This document shows, in pieces, positions 62,844 through 64,000 of a DNA stretch of 64,000 nt. Source of the stretch: Desulfatiglans sp. (GTDB lineage: Bacteria; Desulfobacterota; DSM-4660; Desulfatiglandales; HGW-15); contig JAAZBV010000130.1 in NCBI GenBank assembly GCA_012513605.1, forward strand, positions 1 to 64,000. The letters run 5' to 3'. A program made the translations under genes and the position numbers. The notes below the pieces were generated by a model. The model was not told the DNA's origin. It saw only the letters and a program-made list of their open reading frames with translations, and did no database searches. Every line of letters begins with the position of its first letter. Position 1 is the stretch's first letter.

Positions 62844-63023
62844 CTATACCTCCTCTGCCTCACCCTTGCTTACCCACTCCCTGAGGCTCTCCTTTTCAAA
62901 GCGCCATTTGTTCAAGACCTTTTTACCGGGTATCTTCCCATCCTTTACAAGTTTATAGATAGACCTTTTACCTATCTGGAGATAATCTGCTGCCTCTTCT
63001 ATTGTCAGGATCTCTTTTTCCAT
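62844..63023 (-). CDS. Excisionase-type helix-turn-helix protein
   Basis: This 59-residue MerR/excisionase-like domain has LTIEEAADYLQIGKRSIYKLVKDGKIPGKKVLNKWRF (whole domain in short motifs). AAGGAGA seven bases before ATG 63023 supports this start over 63053. It is a single small DNA-binding protein with an unknown target. Confidence 0.85.
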   Translation of the reverse strand: MEKEILTIEEAADYLQIGKRSIYKLVKDGKIPGKKVLNKWRFEKESLREWVSKGEAEEV

Positions 63024-63349
63024 TATCCATTCTCCTTGTAATGCTTCATTCAATTAGATCATTAGTATATTTTTGCATTTTCTGTGCCATAACAGGGGGA
63101 ACACATTTGAGATGCATTCTCCTGCAATGTCTTATCGGCATATTCATATCTTTGTTTAAAATTACTGCCTTTTAAGGCGTAAGAGGCTTGATATCAGGGG
63201 GTTTTAATTTTAAGTCTTAATCTGTTTGCATCATACATCAGGCAGGAAGGATGTTTTTCATGCCTGTGCCTGTAATATTTTTTGACTGTGCGTCAAAAGA
63301 TGTTTGATCTTCATTGACCTTATCAATCCATAACATTATTATTCAGCCC

Positions 63350-64000
63350 ATGAATTTTATACCTCTTACAATAGATAAAACACTTGGAAAAGATGGGCTC
63401 TTATCACGCTTTCTCGGTGATTTTGAATACCGACCGGCCCAGGTACAGATGGCGCGCATCATAGATGAGGCCCTTGATCTAAAAAACCAGGTCATGATCG
63501 AGGCAGGGACAGGTGTCGGGAAGACAATGGGGTACCTTGTGCCCATTATCCTGAGCAATAAAAAGACAGTAATCTCAACAGGGACAAAGAACCTGCAGGA
63601 GCAGATATTTTTCAAGGATCTCCCCCTTGTAACCGGCGCGATGAATGTTAAGGTCAACAGCCTCTTGATGAAGGGGAGGGCAAACTACATATGCCTTAAC
63701 AGATATCATCAGCATTTTGATATGGTTTCATTCCTGAAACCTGAGATGATGGAACAGAGGATGCTCATTGACGCTTGGCTTAATAAGACAGTAACAGGGG
63801 ACAGGGCAGAACTCTCATGGATGGAGGATGATGCGCCTCTCTGGGATATGCTCTCCTCATCATCAGACAGGTGCAAGGGCTCTGACTGCCCGCACAGGGA
63901 TGACTGCTTTATCATTAGTTTAAGGAGACTCGCTGCAAAGGCAGACATCATCATAGTAAACCACCACCTCTTCTTTGCAGACCTTATGTTAAAATCTGAC
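63350..64000 (+). CDS. DinG/XPD-family ATP-dependent helicase, cut by window end
   Basis: The first 217 codons of a helicase are seen. YRPAQVQMARIIDEAL is the Q-like motif, MIEAGTGVGKTMGYLVPII the Walker A, VISTGTKNLQEQIF motif Ia, and CKGSDCPHRDDCFI with an earlier Cys forms the [4Fe-4S] site. Walker B and motif II region is IIIVNHHLFFADL. It acts in DNA repair or R-loop removal. The 3' end lies outside the window. Confidence 0.92.
   Translation, partial: MNFIPLTIDKTLGKDGLLSRFLGDFEYRPAQVQMARIIDEALDLKNQVMIEAGTGVGKTMGYLVPIILSNKKTVISTGTKNLQEQIFFKDLPLVTGAMNVKVNSLLMKGRANYICLNRYHQHFDMVSFLKPEMMEQRMLIDAWLNKTVTGDRAELSWMEDDAPLWDMLSSSSDRCKGSDCPHRDDCFIISLRRLAAKADIIIVNHHLFFADLMLKSD

Overview
The window looks like the chromosome of a mesophilic anaerobe of the Desulfobacterota (Deltaproteobacteria) type. 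That placement is an inference from gene content: an archaeal-type tetrahydromethanopterin/methanofuran C1 set, a 2-oxoacid:ferredoxin oxidoreductase, an acyl-CoA dehydrogenase, bacteriohemerythrin, MotB-type proteins, and dispersed hairpin repeats. No rRNA or tRNA gene and no CRISPR array was recognised.

Region 1 (1-2.3 kb): non-coding sequence, small gene remnants, a PAS/histidine-kinase gene with an internal deletion, and a DUF3795 protein.

Region 2 (2.4-20 kb): a C1 cluster. On the + strand lie an MmgE/PrpD protein, RFAP synthase (mptG), methylene-H4MPT dehydrogenase (mtdB), an ATP-grasp protein, a DHPS-like protein, formyltransferase (ftr), cyclohydrolase (mch), a RimK/MptN-like ligase and a CitG-like protein. 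On the - strand lie fwdD-B-A-C, encoding a complete formylmethanofuran dehydrogenase core. An MfnD-like ATP-grasp ligase follows. Together they encode the formyl-to-methylene part of the C1 route plus part of the cofactor synthesis. An XRE-Fic pair and a broken AlbA_2 gene interrupt the cluster.

Region 3 (20-24.5 kb, - strand): a GPH-type symporter and korDABC.

Region 4 (24.5-32.1 kb): accessory DNA with a SET-domain protein, conserved hypotheticals, higBA with a palindromic operator, and two adjacent genes for HEPN-motif proteins separated by an integron attC-like site.

Region 5 (32.3-34.9 kb): thioesterase, hemerythrin, acyl-CoA dehydrogenase.

Region 6 (35.0-47.4 kb): eleven + strand genes, mostly overlapping. 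They encode a degenerate HATPase-GNAT fusion, a HisC-like aminotransferase, a three-subunit molybdenum hydroxylase, a MATE exporter, a second GNAT protein, then STAS, HATPase, an orphan periplasmic binding protein and a Cache-HAMP-SpoIIE phosphatase. This reads as a metabolic and export pathway under partner-switching control and is my best candidate for an undescribed system.

Region 7 (47.4-49 kb): IS remnant, dispersed repeats and hicAB. Region 8 (49.2-64 kb): mostly housekeeping genes (SprT-like protease, ene-reductase, radical SAM protein, two MotB-like proteins, der, CheY-like regulator, pyrG, pyrE, HU, larE, and a DinG-type helicase cut by the window end).
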